NCBI GenBank assembly: GCA_963932465.1
Contig: OZ010791.1
Location: forward strand, 152,875,915 to 152,939,914
Direction: 5' to 3'
DNA from: Maratus speciosus
Taxonomy: Eukaryota > Arthropoda > Arachnida > Araneae > Salticidae
DNA length: 64,000 nucleotides
Positions 11,889 through 22,774 of the stretch are shown in pieces; within the stretch, counting starts at the first letter, position 1, and every line of letters starts with the position of its first letter. The notes below the pieces were generated by a model. The model made no database searches, had not been told where the DNA came from, and was given only the letters and a program-made list of their open reading frames with translations. The translations under genes and the position numbers were made by a program.

Positions 11889-13248
11889 TAGAGGTCTGCA
11901 CGGGCCCGGGCTTGGCCCGAGGCCCGTACCCGGCCCGGCGGAATGAAGGCGAATTTTCAAACGGGCCGGGCCGGCAGAATTAGGACAATTTTTTGAACGG
12001 GCCGATAAAAAAATTAATCGGGCCTATCGGCCCGATATAAGAATTCAAGCAAAGCAGATAAAATACGTGCCATTTTCAATGAATATGATATATGAGAAGT
12101 ATAAATGTGTGTCACAAGCCGATGCGAGTTTAACAACATCAATACAGAAATGTAACATGTCCATCGTAGAGATCGGCATCGGACAGTTACTAGATTGCTG
12201 AAAAAAATTAAACCCGGAGTCAGACCACTCGTGCCGGGACGGAACTGGTCTTAATCAATCGCAGGATGTGTAGGAGAGGTATTACGTTTTGTAAAACAAA
12301 GTATTAATAGTGATACTGAACTTATGTTAGCAGTATCTTTGGAAATATACCTTAAAGTGGTTCTCATATTCACTGCTCAACAATGTGAAACTTTCAGACA
12401 CATTTTCTGACTCATTTTTAACTATAAAAGCATAAAAGCATTCCTGACTATTGAAGGCATTTGGAAACTAATAGCTTTCTCCATAATTGATAAATTACTT
12501 ACAGAGATAACAGAGATTCTTGTCACGTGACTGTACGTTTTTCTCCTTTCCTGTGCTATCGCTTCCGGAAATTCGATTCAAAACGCTAACTTTGGCAGTA
12601 TTTTCAGAAAGATATGTTGCTTTTATCTATGAAAAACGGCATTTACATAGTTTCTGAATAAGAATACCCGCCAATCTTACGCGTTTCCGAAAAGAAATGA
12701 ATTCATAAATTTGTCGAAATGTAGCTCCTTTGGACTTGAGAAAATGAGAGAAAAATTTTCACAAATCTACTTTTTATTATACAGCTTCAAAAGTTATCAT
12801 GTTTTTAATCCTTTATTCTCTACTGCATTAATCTTTTAATGAATCCTTATTTGAATTTTGAAATATCTGTAGAGACGATGACTAAAACACTGTAAGTAAT
12901 CGTTAATGTTTACTATTGTGTGTTTTCTGTTTTGCGAACACATAGTAATCTAAAATATACTGTAAAGTGTTCCCATAAATATGTATGTAATATTCATTAA
13001 AAGAATCTTAATTGTATGTCAAGAAAAAACGGATTTATTTTGTAGAAATTGAGTCGGGCCGGGCCGGGCCTGTTTTCACTGATTTTTGTACGGACCGGGC
13101 TGGGCCGGGCCGAGAACTGTAAAAATGCAAACGGGCCGGGCCGAGCTCGGGCCGAACTTTCAATTTTTACACCGGGACGGGCCAAGATAGCTTTCGTTCG
13201 GGCCGGGCCGGGCCCGGGCCTGGAAATTCCGGCCCGTGCAGACCTCTA
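11889..13248. mobile_element. Non-autonomous hAT-type element, 1,360 bp
   Basis: An 18-bp perfect TIR, TAGAGGTCTGCACGGGCC, lies at 11889-11906 with its complement at 13231-13248. It is flanked by an exact 8-bp duplication, CAGGGCAT, at 11881-11888 and 13249-13256. Both subterminal regions are dense in GGGCC/CCGGG runs, in sharp contrast to the AT-rich interior. An 8-bp duplication with an (A/G)AGGTCTGCA-type end is characteristic of hAT transposons. No transposase remains; the roughly 75-codon frames near 13049-13276 merely read through the GGGCC repeats. A copy of the TTAA family T lies inside. Confidence 0.85.
12356..12750 (+). mobile_element. TTAA-flanked miniature element, family T copy 2
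   Basis: It follows TTAA at 12352-12355 and aligns with the 841-1251 copy: TGGTTCTCATATTCACTGCTC, CTTGTCACGTGACTGTACG, CGGAAATTCGATTCAAAACG, CATAGTTTCTGAATAAG and TTTGGACTTGAGAA in order (quoted in fragments). The right TTAA is not preserved. It is nested within the hAT element 11889-13248, or was carried by it. Confidence 0.6.
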
Positions 13249-13660
13249 CAGGGCATCTCACCTCAAGTTACCCTAGTAACTGTATACAAATGTAATACAA
13301 AAGACAGTTTGTTCTTTACATAATTTGACCATCCAATATTAATTAAAGCTTTAAAAGTATACAATAATAAATAGTTACTCTAATGGTTCGTATTGTATGA
13401 CGAAGACACAGTATACAAAATATCTTAAACAAAATTCATATTGATTTTTTAGAATTTTGAAAAATTGATAATATTTTGGATTATTAATAAATCGCGCAAT
13501 TTAATTCTTAATACGGGATGAACCATTAATTTACAGTAATACTTGATATATTTACTATTTTTTGATTAAATATGGACTACTCAACTAAAAAAAAAATAAC
13601 AAGAAAAAATGCAAAATACCGGGGATTCGTGAAGCGAAGAACGTAGGAAAGGTCGAAAAT

Positions 13661-14363
13661 CGTGGATCCTCGAAAAGTCTCATCTTTTGTAATAAATAAA
13701 TCTGTTAATTTAATTCATAAAAAGTTATAACTATAACCATTCTAATTAAATACAAATATATAGAAAAAAAATTGCAAAAAAAACTGCTACAATATTTGTA
13801 CCCGAAAAGAGTTTTTAATTGATATTTGACCAATTTGTATCACATATGAATGTTTTATTATTTATCCTTCTCAAAGCATATTTCTAGTTTGAGCAAATGT
13901 TATATCTGCGAAAAAGTTAATTTCACGCGAAAGTGCCGTGTGGATATAAGGAAAAAATAAAAGAAAAAGAAAAAAGAAGAAGTTTGCTGAACGAAGCACT
14001 TTGTAAATTATTGGAATTGACGAGCTTCTTACACAAGAAGGTATCGCTTAATAGACAAAGATAATAAAACCAAAAATATACCATATTCAAGATAGAAAAA
14101 CACTTTTGAGATGTTTACTACACGTGTCGATGTGACATCACAGATAGGGTGAGGGATAATGTAGATGAGAGTTCGCAGTCGCTCGGCGCCATGGAAGTGA
14201 CTGATATAACAAGTGAGGCAAGAGAGTTAGTTGCCTCTGTTTTTTTCCAGCCTCCCGCATCCCGATGGGGTTTAACGAGGCTTAATTGAACAGCCCCGCG
14301 TTTCTTGTTGAGCGCTGATTAGGAAATGTCACTTTTTGCCGGACGCTGCTCGGGGATCCACTG
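13661..14363. mobile_element. Possible pogo-like element enclosing a GC-richer patch
   Basis: CGTGGATCCTCGA (13661) and the reverse complement of the right edge, CAGTGGATCCCCGA (14350-14363), match at 11 of 12 core bases and resemble pogo/Tigger ends. The right edge is followed by TA; the left lacks a clear TA. The interval holds an unusually GC-rich patch at about 14150-14360. A short frame from 14191, starting in a strong context (GCGCCATGG), runs 32 codons. I cannot assign a function to it. Confidence 0.3.
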
Positions 14364-15566
14364 TAATTAAATTCGCCGTGGTTATTAGCCTGTTTTGTAT
14401 TCATAATTGTATGAAAGATGAAACAAATGATTTTTACAGATTGTTCTTTGCATAAGTGTATTTAAATTATTCTAAACACGATTTGCGTAATATAACATGA
14501 ACAAGTCAAAATATATTAGGAAGAATAAAGTCACTAGGATACGAAACCTGAAGTTTTATGTCCTAGATTTTAAAACCAGGCGCCATTTATGAATTTAAGG
14601 AGATAGTTTACCTTTTAACACTTTTGTTTATTTAAAAAATATATGGTTCAAATTGTGAAATCATTGCATTTCAATGTTCAAGTAAAAATACATTTTGAAA
14701 CAAGAAAATTAACTGCATATTCGATTAAAATTTTAAAAAAGTAAACAAAAAATTGAATTTTTAAAAATGTATACTACTTTTTTAAATATTGATATTTTTG
14801 CTCAATAATTTTATTTTATTTTATTTTATTTTGTTTTATTTTATTTTATTTTTTAAAGATTTTCAAATGTGTATTACACAAGACTGCGCTTGGATTTTTG
14901 GATGCATCTAATATTACATTTAATATAATTTTTTTCGGATATATATATAGTGTAAAACTATGAAATCTAACACATCTTCATGTACTTTTATTTTTTTTAG
15001 AAATAACAAAAAACCTGAAGCTGATTCCACCACGCACAGATTTATCACATATGTAATAGAGAACGTATAAAAAAAAAACTTTAAATCTCTATCTCAAATA
15101 CGAAAAAAAAAAAAAAAAAAAAGTCTTAACATTTTTAAAACATGAAAGTGAAGAAAATATCTACATGGAGAAAAAGCCATTTAAAGTTTTAATTTGTGTG
15201 GGTAATTGCACTGGGTGTATTAACAAAATTTACAATATCTCGCGATATAATTGCCGTATGGATAAAAATGAGGTGTCGAAATATTCACAATTAAACAGGC
15301 TTCCATTCAGTATTTAAAAGCAAAAATAGATTTTTCGATCAATTTTGAGGTAATCTGTCCCCTTAAAATCGAAAGAAAAGTCTCATGTTTGCTGAAGGCT
15401 TCAGCTAAAATGGATAAACTTCTTCGTAACACAGTGTATGTTATTATCCACAATTCATTAATTATAGTGTACAGAAGTATGCTGTCAGAAAGAAGCATCT
15501 ATTGTAAAGTAGATACTATAGATATATTTCCAACTTTGGAGAACCGATCAATTCTAATGTACAGGG
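14364..15566. other. AT-rich stretch with a TTTTA microsatellite
   Basis: A (TTTTA)n run lies at about 14811-14859 and an A run at 15103-15122. The overlapping frames on both strands at 15307-15592 show no family resemblance. Nothing else recognised. Confidence 0.45.
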
Positions 15567-16117
15567 CTATTACAAATGATAGACCCGATTAAAAAAAAAA
15601 AAACATTCGAAACTACTGCACATATTACGATAAGTGATACACAAATTTAAAGAGAAATATAAGTTTTTTTTTCAATTACAAATGTTCGATGTATGATCCT
15701 TTTGTTACACAGCATATATACGCCCAATCTGTAATCGAGTTCGTTCAAAACATTTTGTAGCATCACTCTGTAAATGGTTCTGAAAGCTTCACAAATACGT
15801 TTTCTTTAAGTTCTGAACACTTTGTTTTTGGCATTGGTTGTACATAAACAATGTCTTTGACACTGTCAGAACTTAAAGAATGCATTTGTGCAGAATTCAG
15901 AACCATTGACTGAGTGATGCTACAAAATGTTTGGGACGAACTGGATTACAGATTGGACATATGCCATGTAACAAGAGGGTCACACATCGAACATTTGTAA
16001 CTGAAAAAAACTTGGTATATTTCTCTTGAAATTCATGTATCTGTTATTGTAATATGTGCAGTAGTTTCGAAAATATGATTTTTTTTAAATTGGGCCCATC
16101 ATTTGTAATGTATTCAA
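15567..16117. mobile_element. Palindromic element made from the 3' end of a mariner transposase
   Basis: Two arms of about 250 bp (roughly 15567-15815 and 15865-16117) are inverted copies around a spacer of about 50 bp. Matching landmarks include AAACTACTGCACATATTAC / GTAATATGTGCAGTAGTTT, ACAAATGTTCGATGT / ACATCGAACATTTGT and the outer ATTACAAATGAT / ATCATTTGTAAT. The right arm, read forward from about 15851 to the TAA at 15998-16000, encodes a mariner-type C terminus (VWDELDYRLDICHVT, then GSHIEHL at the stop) with one in-frame stop upstream. The left arm carries the same segment on the minus strand. It is therefore an inverted duplication of a transposon 3' end, not a classic short-TIR miniature element. 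Confidence 0.75.
15851..16000 (+). pseudogene. Mariner-type transposase C-terminal fragment
   Basis: The frame reads MSLTLSELKECICAEFR, then a stop, then VMLQNVWDELDYRLDICHVT and GSHIEHL before a terminal TAA. From memory of the family, many arthropod mariner-like transposases end in a VW.ELDYRLD.CR.T.GAHIEHL pattern. Only about 50 codons are present, with an internal stop, and all three catalytic acidic residues are absent because they lie upstream in intact proteins. The same coding segment is mirrored on the minus strand in the left arm. Confidence 0.7.
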
Positions 16118-16695
16118 AATCTGTATCTAACCACGATAAAAACTAAAAGAAATAAATCAAGTAAGAATTCTCTGTAATAATGGTTTCTTCGTAATAACGA
16201 GGAAGTTAAACATTTTTCTCGTGCAGGGATTTTTCCAGCTCCGGTAGAGAGATTAGGGAGTTACAAAGAGAAGGGGGATGGACAATTTTAATTTTAAGAT
16301 CATTATTAAACATAAAACTTTCTGGCAGAGGACACCTTGGGTATTCCAAGTACTCCGCGGTGACTCATCTCCCAGAGTCATTCTCTGTGGTCATTAAGCT
16401 TAGTAGTCTTTCGACATGTTGTAGGCAGATTATCTTGTTGAATTTTCTAAACTTTTCACGAGGGGTAACGAATTGTATCCTTTTGTAAATTATCCTCCTA
16501 ATAGAAAGAAATTTAGTAATGCCTCGGCATATGTAGTGATTTCACAGACTTTTTCTAATGATAAATGTTTTATTTGTACAACTGTAAATATGCTGTTTTT
16601 CTAGACTTTTATGGTGTATTTAACAAGATTTTATTGATTCAATCATTAAAGCCCCAAAATATCATTAAAGGGGCTTGAGAACGAACAGTTTCTGG

Positions 16696-16732
<37 letters not shown>

Positions 16733-17549
16733 AAATAGTTCTTTTTTATTATTTATTTTACTTATATAGTTATGAATATTTCATGGTTTTAAATTCAATA
16801 TCAGCAAAAATTATAAAATGCTTACGTAACAAAGACATTTAAGACCATTAATTTTTTTTCTCATTATTATTCCAAAAGTGTAGAAATACAAGGAAAAAAA
16901 TCATCTCTCTATTAATAATTTGTTTTATGTAAACTTTTCTGCTAATCTATATTCATTCTTAATACGTTAAAAAGAAAAACTTTTTTTTAAGTTTTACAAA
17001 AGCGGAAAATATTTTATAACTATTAAAAATTCATCGTGTATAGAATTCAGGTAACAGCAAAAAATGATTTTCAATCGATATAGATTAAATTTGTATTAAA
17101 CGTAAAACATATTTTCAGAAAAAAAAGACGACATTTGAAAATTTAGAAATTCAGCAAAAGTAAATGCACTGGCAATATTTCTGAATTAGAGAAAACTTTT
17201 TCCTTTTATTTTCAGAGTCATCAAATTTTCCTCCGTGAAATCAGAAATGCTACAGGTAATTTAAAATGAACGTAGGGCATATTTTAATAATTTTAAATTT
17301 TTTTTTCGTGGTTGCTAGAAATATCTTTTAATTCCGTTTCATCTGATTGTTGAATCTCTGTGATTGTGTAATATACGCAGGATAAATGAAACTGTACAAA
17401 ACTCTTCAAAACATTAATCAACCCTTGCACTATTTTACATTATGACTTATATTACTGCGCTATTTTATATTTGCACTATTTGTATTTTCTTAATTACGCA
17501 TATTGAAGAATCATCAATATGGAATACACTGCCAGATTAATATATATAT
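16118..17549. other. AT-rich stretch with a long T run
   Basis: A T run lies at about 16700-16727. The region 16200-16480 is less AT-rich (GAGGACACCTTGGGTATTCC near 16327) but has no recognised coding sequence. Nothing else identified. Confidence 0.4.
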
Positions 17550-17932
17550 GGGGACATCAGAAGCCAAGGGGTACAAGTGACAAAATTTCGATTTGGAGTA
17601 AATTGAGTTGAAAGATAATTGACGTTAAAGTTGAACATCAATAATAATTGACTGAATTGATATAGGAAACTGCTGCTTGTTTCACAGTGGTTTTTGAACT
17701 CTTATTTCAATAAATGTGAAAAAAAGTAGAGTGCAGTTTCCTTTAAATTTATAATTAATCAATATTGGTCATTATTCGGCAAAAGTGGTTGATCTCCAAA
17801 ACACAATAGATAATTAGAAAATCACTTATATTTTTTTACCTGAAAAGATAAAAGCATATTTCCAGGTCGTCTGTGCATTTAGTTCAATTTTTTCAATTTT
17901 GTCACTTATACCCCTTGTCTTCTGCGGTCCTT
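17550..17932. mobile_element. Miniature inverted-repeat element, about 380 bp
   Basis: The inverted ends are about 35 bp with four mismatches: CAGAAGCCAAGGGGTACAAG then TGACAAAATT on the left, CAGAAGACAAGGGGTATAAG then TGACAAAATT on the reverse complement of the right. Both flanks are TA-repeat DNA, so a TA duplication is likely but cannot be proved. Non-coding interior. Probably a Tc1/mariner-type miniature element. Confidence 0.65.
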
Positions 17933-18433
17933 TTATATATAATTTAAACAATCTTATATGCCATAAATGAAGAAAAAAAAAACTTAAAATACAATCAGTG
18001 TAATCTCTTAATTATAGGTAATTCTAGAAACATTTCTCTTATCTCAACGGGAAGCTCTTCCAAAGCTCCCAAAACTTATGCACTGTAAAAAAGGGATCTT
18101 AATCTAGGAAAATATAATATAAACGTGAGCGAAAATATACATTAACCCCTTGAGTAAACCCACGTATGATGCGTACATGGTTGAAATTACGTATGTAACG
18201 ACGGCAACCAAATTCTCACCAGTAAATAAAAAATTAGACGAACTTGAAAAAATATTGAATATTGCACACCACAATCTAGTCACGCAATTGATGATTAATA
18301 ATTAATGCCATACAAAGTTTTTAATCCTATAATACATTTTTTTTTACTTTGACCAATTTCAACGTTAATTAACTCTTAAAATAATTCTACAATTTAAAAA
18401 CTGCCTGCTTCAGCGTGTTTATCATACATTTAT

Positions 18434-18671
18434 CCCTTTAAGACCTAACCTACACAATTGTGTAGGTGATCGTAAGAAAAAAAAAACAATTTCCTATTTT
18501 TCTGTGATTTAAAGCCGAGCCTGCACCACACAATTGTGAGGATCCTCAATCGATGTAACCTGACATCGGAAATGTTTCAAAATATTTTTTTTTTATCAAA
18601 TATGACCCTGTTAATAAGGGTTAAAAACTAAGACTTTCAATTTCTACCAAAACTCTTCAGGTCTTAAAGGG
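18434..18671. mobile_element. piggyBac-type miniature element, 238 bp
   Basis: It begins CCCTTTAAGACC (18434) and ends GGTCTTAAAGGG (18671), a perfect 12-bp TIR, flanked by TTAT on both sides (18430-18433 and 18672-18675), a variant of the TTAA target. The reverse complement shares TTGGTAGAAATT, a central AAAATATTT block, GATGTCAGGTTA and CACAATTGTG with the left end of the piggyBac at 45577. The 10-bp palindrome CACAATTGTG occurs twice (18453-18462, 18529-18538). It is probably an internally deleted derivative of that family. Confidence 0.75.
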
Positions 18672-18675
18672 TTAT

Positions 18676-19498
18676 CTATGGAACTAACAGTTTTCTTGTT
18701 TTCATATGCAATAGTTTTTTATTATGAGTCGAGAAAGGGTAAATGCCACAATGAATTCAGTTGAGGCTGCAGTATTAGTTACTTTTTTTTTTAGTATAGA
18801 GAGATATTAAAAATACTAGTGTTACATTTGGGACTTATTTTTTATCTAATATTTTCATACCAGTGTCTAAATATGGACAATAATCCCTGATCCCCCCCCC
18901 CCCCCCCAAACTTTGTACAATATTTTAGCTAAGAAACAAACCTATTAAGAAAGCTACCTTTCTAGATCAAGGATTGCCACTATACATATGCTTTTCTGCA
19001 TGAAAAGTATATAAATAGAGTTGTGATTCACTTTTCATCGCTTTTAAGAAACCCCGTGTCTTTAATTTATTTGAAGAATTTATTTTATGCATGGCCTACT
19101 CGAGAATATTTTCGTCTTACGTGTTTCAGTGTGGATGGCATTTTTGCATAGATATTATAAAAAGAGAAATAATAAAGGAGCTTGCTTTTCAACGAGATGT
19201 CACTGGGGAGCTATTTGGAAAGCAAAGTTTCGAAAACTATTTTGGTTGACGTAGTCTGCAGCGATTCCATTCGTGTACTACTCATTATTTTATCTTGTTC
19301 TTCGTTCCCAGCTGCTAGTTACGTACATTATTACGCAATAATATCATTATGACCTTTTGTCTGCTATTTCACGACATTTGATGACGGAGACATTAAGATT
19401 CTTTTATTTGTTTATTTATGTTTGTTTCACTCTCTTCAATGTATTCAACCCTTTTGATTTTAAAGTTCTATATTCATTAGATATCATTGCTTTTTATT
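18676..19498. other. AT-rich stretch, C run at about 18892-18907
   Basis: Homopolymer C of about 15 bases followed by A. No gene or repeat family recognised up to the dispersed repeat at 19499. Confidence 0.4.
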
Positions 19499-19899
19499 AG
19501 GTGCGTTCGTAATTACATAAATACGTAGCACCTCTAGTCCTCGTAGTCCGTCTGTCTCTCCGCATATTACAGCGCAAAAACTACCCAACCGAATGGTTTG
19601 AAATTTAATTCATATAATCGTTGCAGAATTTTGTCGTCTTTTCAAATTTTATGAAAATCGAATTCATTCTATTAAATCCTATCATATGTAATTAATTCTA
19701 TGATATCCTATGATAGGTTGTACATTCTAGGTTGCCATGGTGATTACGTGATACTTAAGATAGAGTCCTATTATTTCCGTATTACTGAAATTAATAGATA
19801 TAAATTTTGTATTCACGCATTTTTGCATAAGAGTGCAACAGCTATTCCACCAAGACCTGAATATTTATAAAACTAATTATAGTATATATGAACGCACCT
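19499..19899 (+). repeat. Dispersed repeat family G, copy 1
   Basis: It starts AGGTGCGTTCGTAATTA and ends GAACGCACCT, so the outer ten bases are inverted. It shares TACGTAGCACCT, CTACCCAACCGAATGG, TTTGAAATTT, TTTTATGAAAATCG and a C/T-rich GTCCGTCTGTC patch with copies at 36032 and 52753 (minus). Similarity to copy 2 continues past the right edge (CATTTGCC, CGTTTGACG), so the true element may be longer than its inverted ends. Confidence 0.65.
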
Positions 19900-20560
19900 C
19901 ATTTGCCCCGTTTGACGTACAATTTTCCGACTTGTTTTGATTGAATAGAAGTTGAACTAATTACTTTTATTAGTTTTACAAATCTTATGGAAATCTTGTG
20001 ATTAATCTTTCTGTCTTCTTCGTATTCATTATTGCACTATATTTTGTGAAAATGCTCATATATCAGCGCGAAATTTAAATACAGGGTTGTTATAATTAAT
20101 GTTCGCCTATTCAGAAGGTTCTAGAGCGGGTTCTATGGCTCCAAACGAAACAAAATTTCACTAGTACGTAGTTTAAGAGATGCGCTGTGCGAAAATCGAA
20201 AAAAAAATTAGTTAAAATTTTTCCCAATAGGTGGCGCTGCGCCAATATTTAAGCCGATATTTGCAGATTCCTTTATTTTGTAAAAAACAAAATACAGGAA
20301 ATTTTATTTCACAGTTGGTAAAAGTAAACTTTTTCAGATTCGTTATATCAATTCCGGTCAATCCAGATGAAACACACAAAATCATTTTATTCAATTTTTC
20401 GACGAACGACGTCAAAGTGACGTCGCAACTTCGAAAACTTTAAATACCCTTCTAACCACCTGACGATTTAAAACTTGCTGATAAAGTGTGTCTGTGATTT
20501 CTTTGACATTGGTACAGTTGATTGTTTCTGAAAAGCATTTGAATCTACGCTTTGTGGAGA

Positions 20561-22033
20561 ATGGTAACTTTGAAAGAAAAGGCACTTCTTGTAAAGTTAT
20601 TTTATCAAAATAACAGCAACGCAGCTGCATCTCTTCGAGAATTTCGGAAACTAAAAAATGTTAGACGTGGACCAATGTCGAATCGTGGAGTTCAGAAAAT
20701 GATTAAAAAGTTCGAGGAAACAGGAAAACTCGATATTCTTCCTGGCAGAGGACGAAAAAAGGTAGACATTTTTAGCATTGAAGATATTGCTACTGCTGCC
20801 GTAGATTTAGCAAGCCAGTCATCATTTGGTAATGCAAGTGTGCCAGCTATTGCGAATGAAGTCGATATGCCGATTTCCACTGTGAGAAAAGTGATGCGTC
20901 GGATTTTCCGCTACTACCCATACAAGATTCAGAGGGTGCAACAACTAATACAGGGTGATACCGAAAGTCGACTATCATTTTCACTACAGTTTCTTACACG
21001 CATGAATGTGGACAATTCTTGGCCCTGGATTATTCTATGGACTGATGAAGCGCATTTTTATTTAATCGGACAACTGTCGAATTTGGGCAAAAGAGAATCC
21101 TAATGTTGTCCAAGAAGTTCCATTGCATGCAGCTATATTATCCTACTATTTATTGCTTACCTTAAATAATTCTCCTATCTTAAATTTTAAGTGTAAATAC
21201 TCACTTTTTAAATGTTAAATTACTAAATAATGAGATGTAATTAAGTACCTATATTAACTTTATTTTATAACATAATTTTAACTATTCATCATCAACTATA
21301 ACTGTAAAATTTCTCGGGTTTGCTCAATAGTGCAACCCATTGTGAATTACCTGTAATAATCATGTAATTTTCATTAAGCAGGGTCTTCCAGCCTGCTGGA
21401 GCTTCCGGGCTTGTTCGCAAGCACTGGAGTCTCCACGGGGTAGTAGATATGTGTTTTCTCCTCGTGGACTAATCAGCTCCTATACCGAAAGGTTGGCTGT
21501 CCACGAGTGGGTGATTAGTGATTAGTGACGGTGTGGTGCGGTTTCACAGCTACGTTTATGATAGGGCCATATTTTTTTTTAGGAAACTAACATCTACAGG
21601 ACCCATTACATGTTCCATAAATGGGAGAAGATATCTCAATATGTTGTCAAATTTTCTCATTCCCGAGCTATAACAGCGAGGCTGCCTTCAAAATATCGTG
21701 TTTATGCAAGACGGTGCACCACCGCACATTACTAGAGCAGTTCGGACTTTCTTAACAAGCCATTTTACAGAAGACCGCATCATAAATCGTTATTTTCAAA
21801 CAGTCTGGCCACCACGATCGCCTGATCTAACACCATGCGATTTTTGGTTGTGGGGATTTTCGAAAGATTCTGAATCTAAAGACAGATGTCAGACAATCTC
21901 TGATCTGAAATACAGTATTCGACTTCATATTCGCTCAATCTTACAGGACAGTTTACGCAATGCTGTAGAAAGCACAATTCTGAGAATGGAATGAGTTATT
22001 GAAAATGGTGGAGGATTCATTGAGCATGCGTAA
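20561..22033 (+). pseudogene. Mariner-like transposase, inactivated
   Basis: The ATG at 20561 opens MVTLKEKALLVKLFYQNNSN, an N-terminal helix-turn-helix region with a linker (GRGRKK). The first catalytic aspartate is in WTDEAHF (near 21040). A frameshift follows at about 21066, after which DNCRIWAKENPNVVQEVPLHA reads in another frame (21066-21130). About 390 bp of foreign sequence then interrupts it. It resumes at VTVWCGF (about 21523-21543), has an in-frame stop just before QRGCLQNIVFMQDGAPPH (second aspartate), then WPPRSPDLTPCDFWLWG (third aspartate, about 42 residues after the second), another stop near 21994, and ends in GGGFIEHA and TAA at 22031. The order and motifs fit a mariner DDD transposase with long D-D spacing (DD41D-like by inference). 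With two stops, one frameshift and one insertion it cannot be functional. Confidence 0.85.
21133..21522. mobile_element. Insertion inside the mariner transposase, about 390 bp
   Basis: The transposase reading breaks after PLHA and resumes at VTVWCGF. The intervening sequence is AT-rich on the left and GC-richer on the right (GGGTCTTCCAGCCTGCTGGA near 21382, CCACGAGTGG near 21501, ending in a doubled GTGATTA). TA-containing junctions (GCTA ... TAGTGACGG) allow a TA target duplication, but no inverted ends were found. Class unknown. Confidence 0.5.
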
Positions 22034-22774
22034 TGTTATTCTTCGTTATTTCCTCGTTACCGAGCGACATGTTTTATTTTTGTTGATGCAGATTACATCA
22101 CATGAAATCATATTCATTTTTCTGTATTGTTTGGAGTCATAGGTGAGGATCTAGAGCTGTCTGATTATAACAATTCGCAGTTCCTCGAAATTTGTTGAAG
22201 ATTTTAAATTTGTGTGCATCGTCTGGATTGACTGAAATTGATATAATGAATCTGCAAATATCGCCTTAAATATTGGGGCAGCGCCACCTACTGACGAAAA
22301 ATGTAACTATTTTTTTTTCGATTTTCGCAGAGCGCATCTCTTCAACTATGTACTAGTGAAATTTTGTTTCGTTTGGAGCCATAGAACCGGCTCTAGAGCC
22401 TTCTGAATAGGCGAACTTTAATTATAACAACCCTGTATATACTTGAAGAGGATTAAAGCTTATTCTGTTTCAGGATATGATGAACTCGATTACGTAGTTT
22501 TATTTCACAGGATAAAAAAGTTCAGTTATGTTATTCCCTATGGCAAGCAGCATGAATAATATTTAAAATGAACCACTCTTTCTAACAGTAGTGCTTATCG
22601 CAAAAGTGTGTGGTATTATCTTAGATAATTATATACATTATCCTTTATTGAAATCCACGTTATGGTTTAATTTAATAGTGAAAACGTTCGTTATAAAAAG
22701 AAAAAAACTAACATTTTGTACACTAGAGGTCATCATCTATGTTGCCAGTGTGCTTTTTAACACTTTCCAATAAA

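Larger units (their letters stand above)
10216..13275. mobile_element. Probable older TIR element interrupted by a hAT insertion
   Basis: The left edge reads TAGGGTAAAATGGGTGA (from 10216). The right edge, reverse-complemented, reads TAGGGTAACTTGAGGTGA (to 13275). Internal GGGTAAGATGGC / GGGTAAGATGCC motifs near 10425 and 10451, with inverted counterparts near 11498-11565, look like subterminal repeats. The hAT element 11889-13248 sits close to the right end. No coding remnant recognised. The outer ends are short and the target duplication is unclear, so the boundaries are tentative. Confidence 0.4.
20082..22435 (+). mobile_element. Mariner-superfamily transposon, 2,354 bp, defective
   Basis: The ends read CAGGGTTGTTATAATTAA and, reversed, CAGGGTTGTTATAATTAAAG, flanked by TA at 20080-20081 and 22436-22437, the expected Tc1/mariner target. 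The TIRs are unusually long. Homology between ends runs at least 200 bp and, allowing an extra segment of about 65-70 bp in the left arm bounded by AGATTC repeats (near 20268 and 20336), nearly 300 bp. A broken transposase lies between. Much of the left TIR lies upstream of the coding start at 20561. Confidence 0.9.

Noticed and set aside
12997..13276. Frames on both strands rich in A, R, G and P
   Set aside because: They read through the GGGCC-rich subterminal repeats of the hAT element.
18120..18740. Larger TTAA element around the 18434 miniature element
   Set aside because: TTAACCCCTTGAGT (18142) and GAGAAAGGGTAAAT (18732) only weakly match; the inner 238-bp element is far better supported.
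20212..20443. Frames on both strands near the mariner left end
   Set aside because: They lie in the long TIR; the transposase itself starts at 20561.
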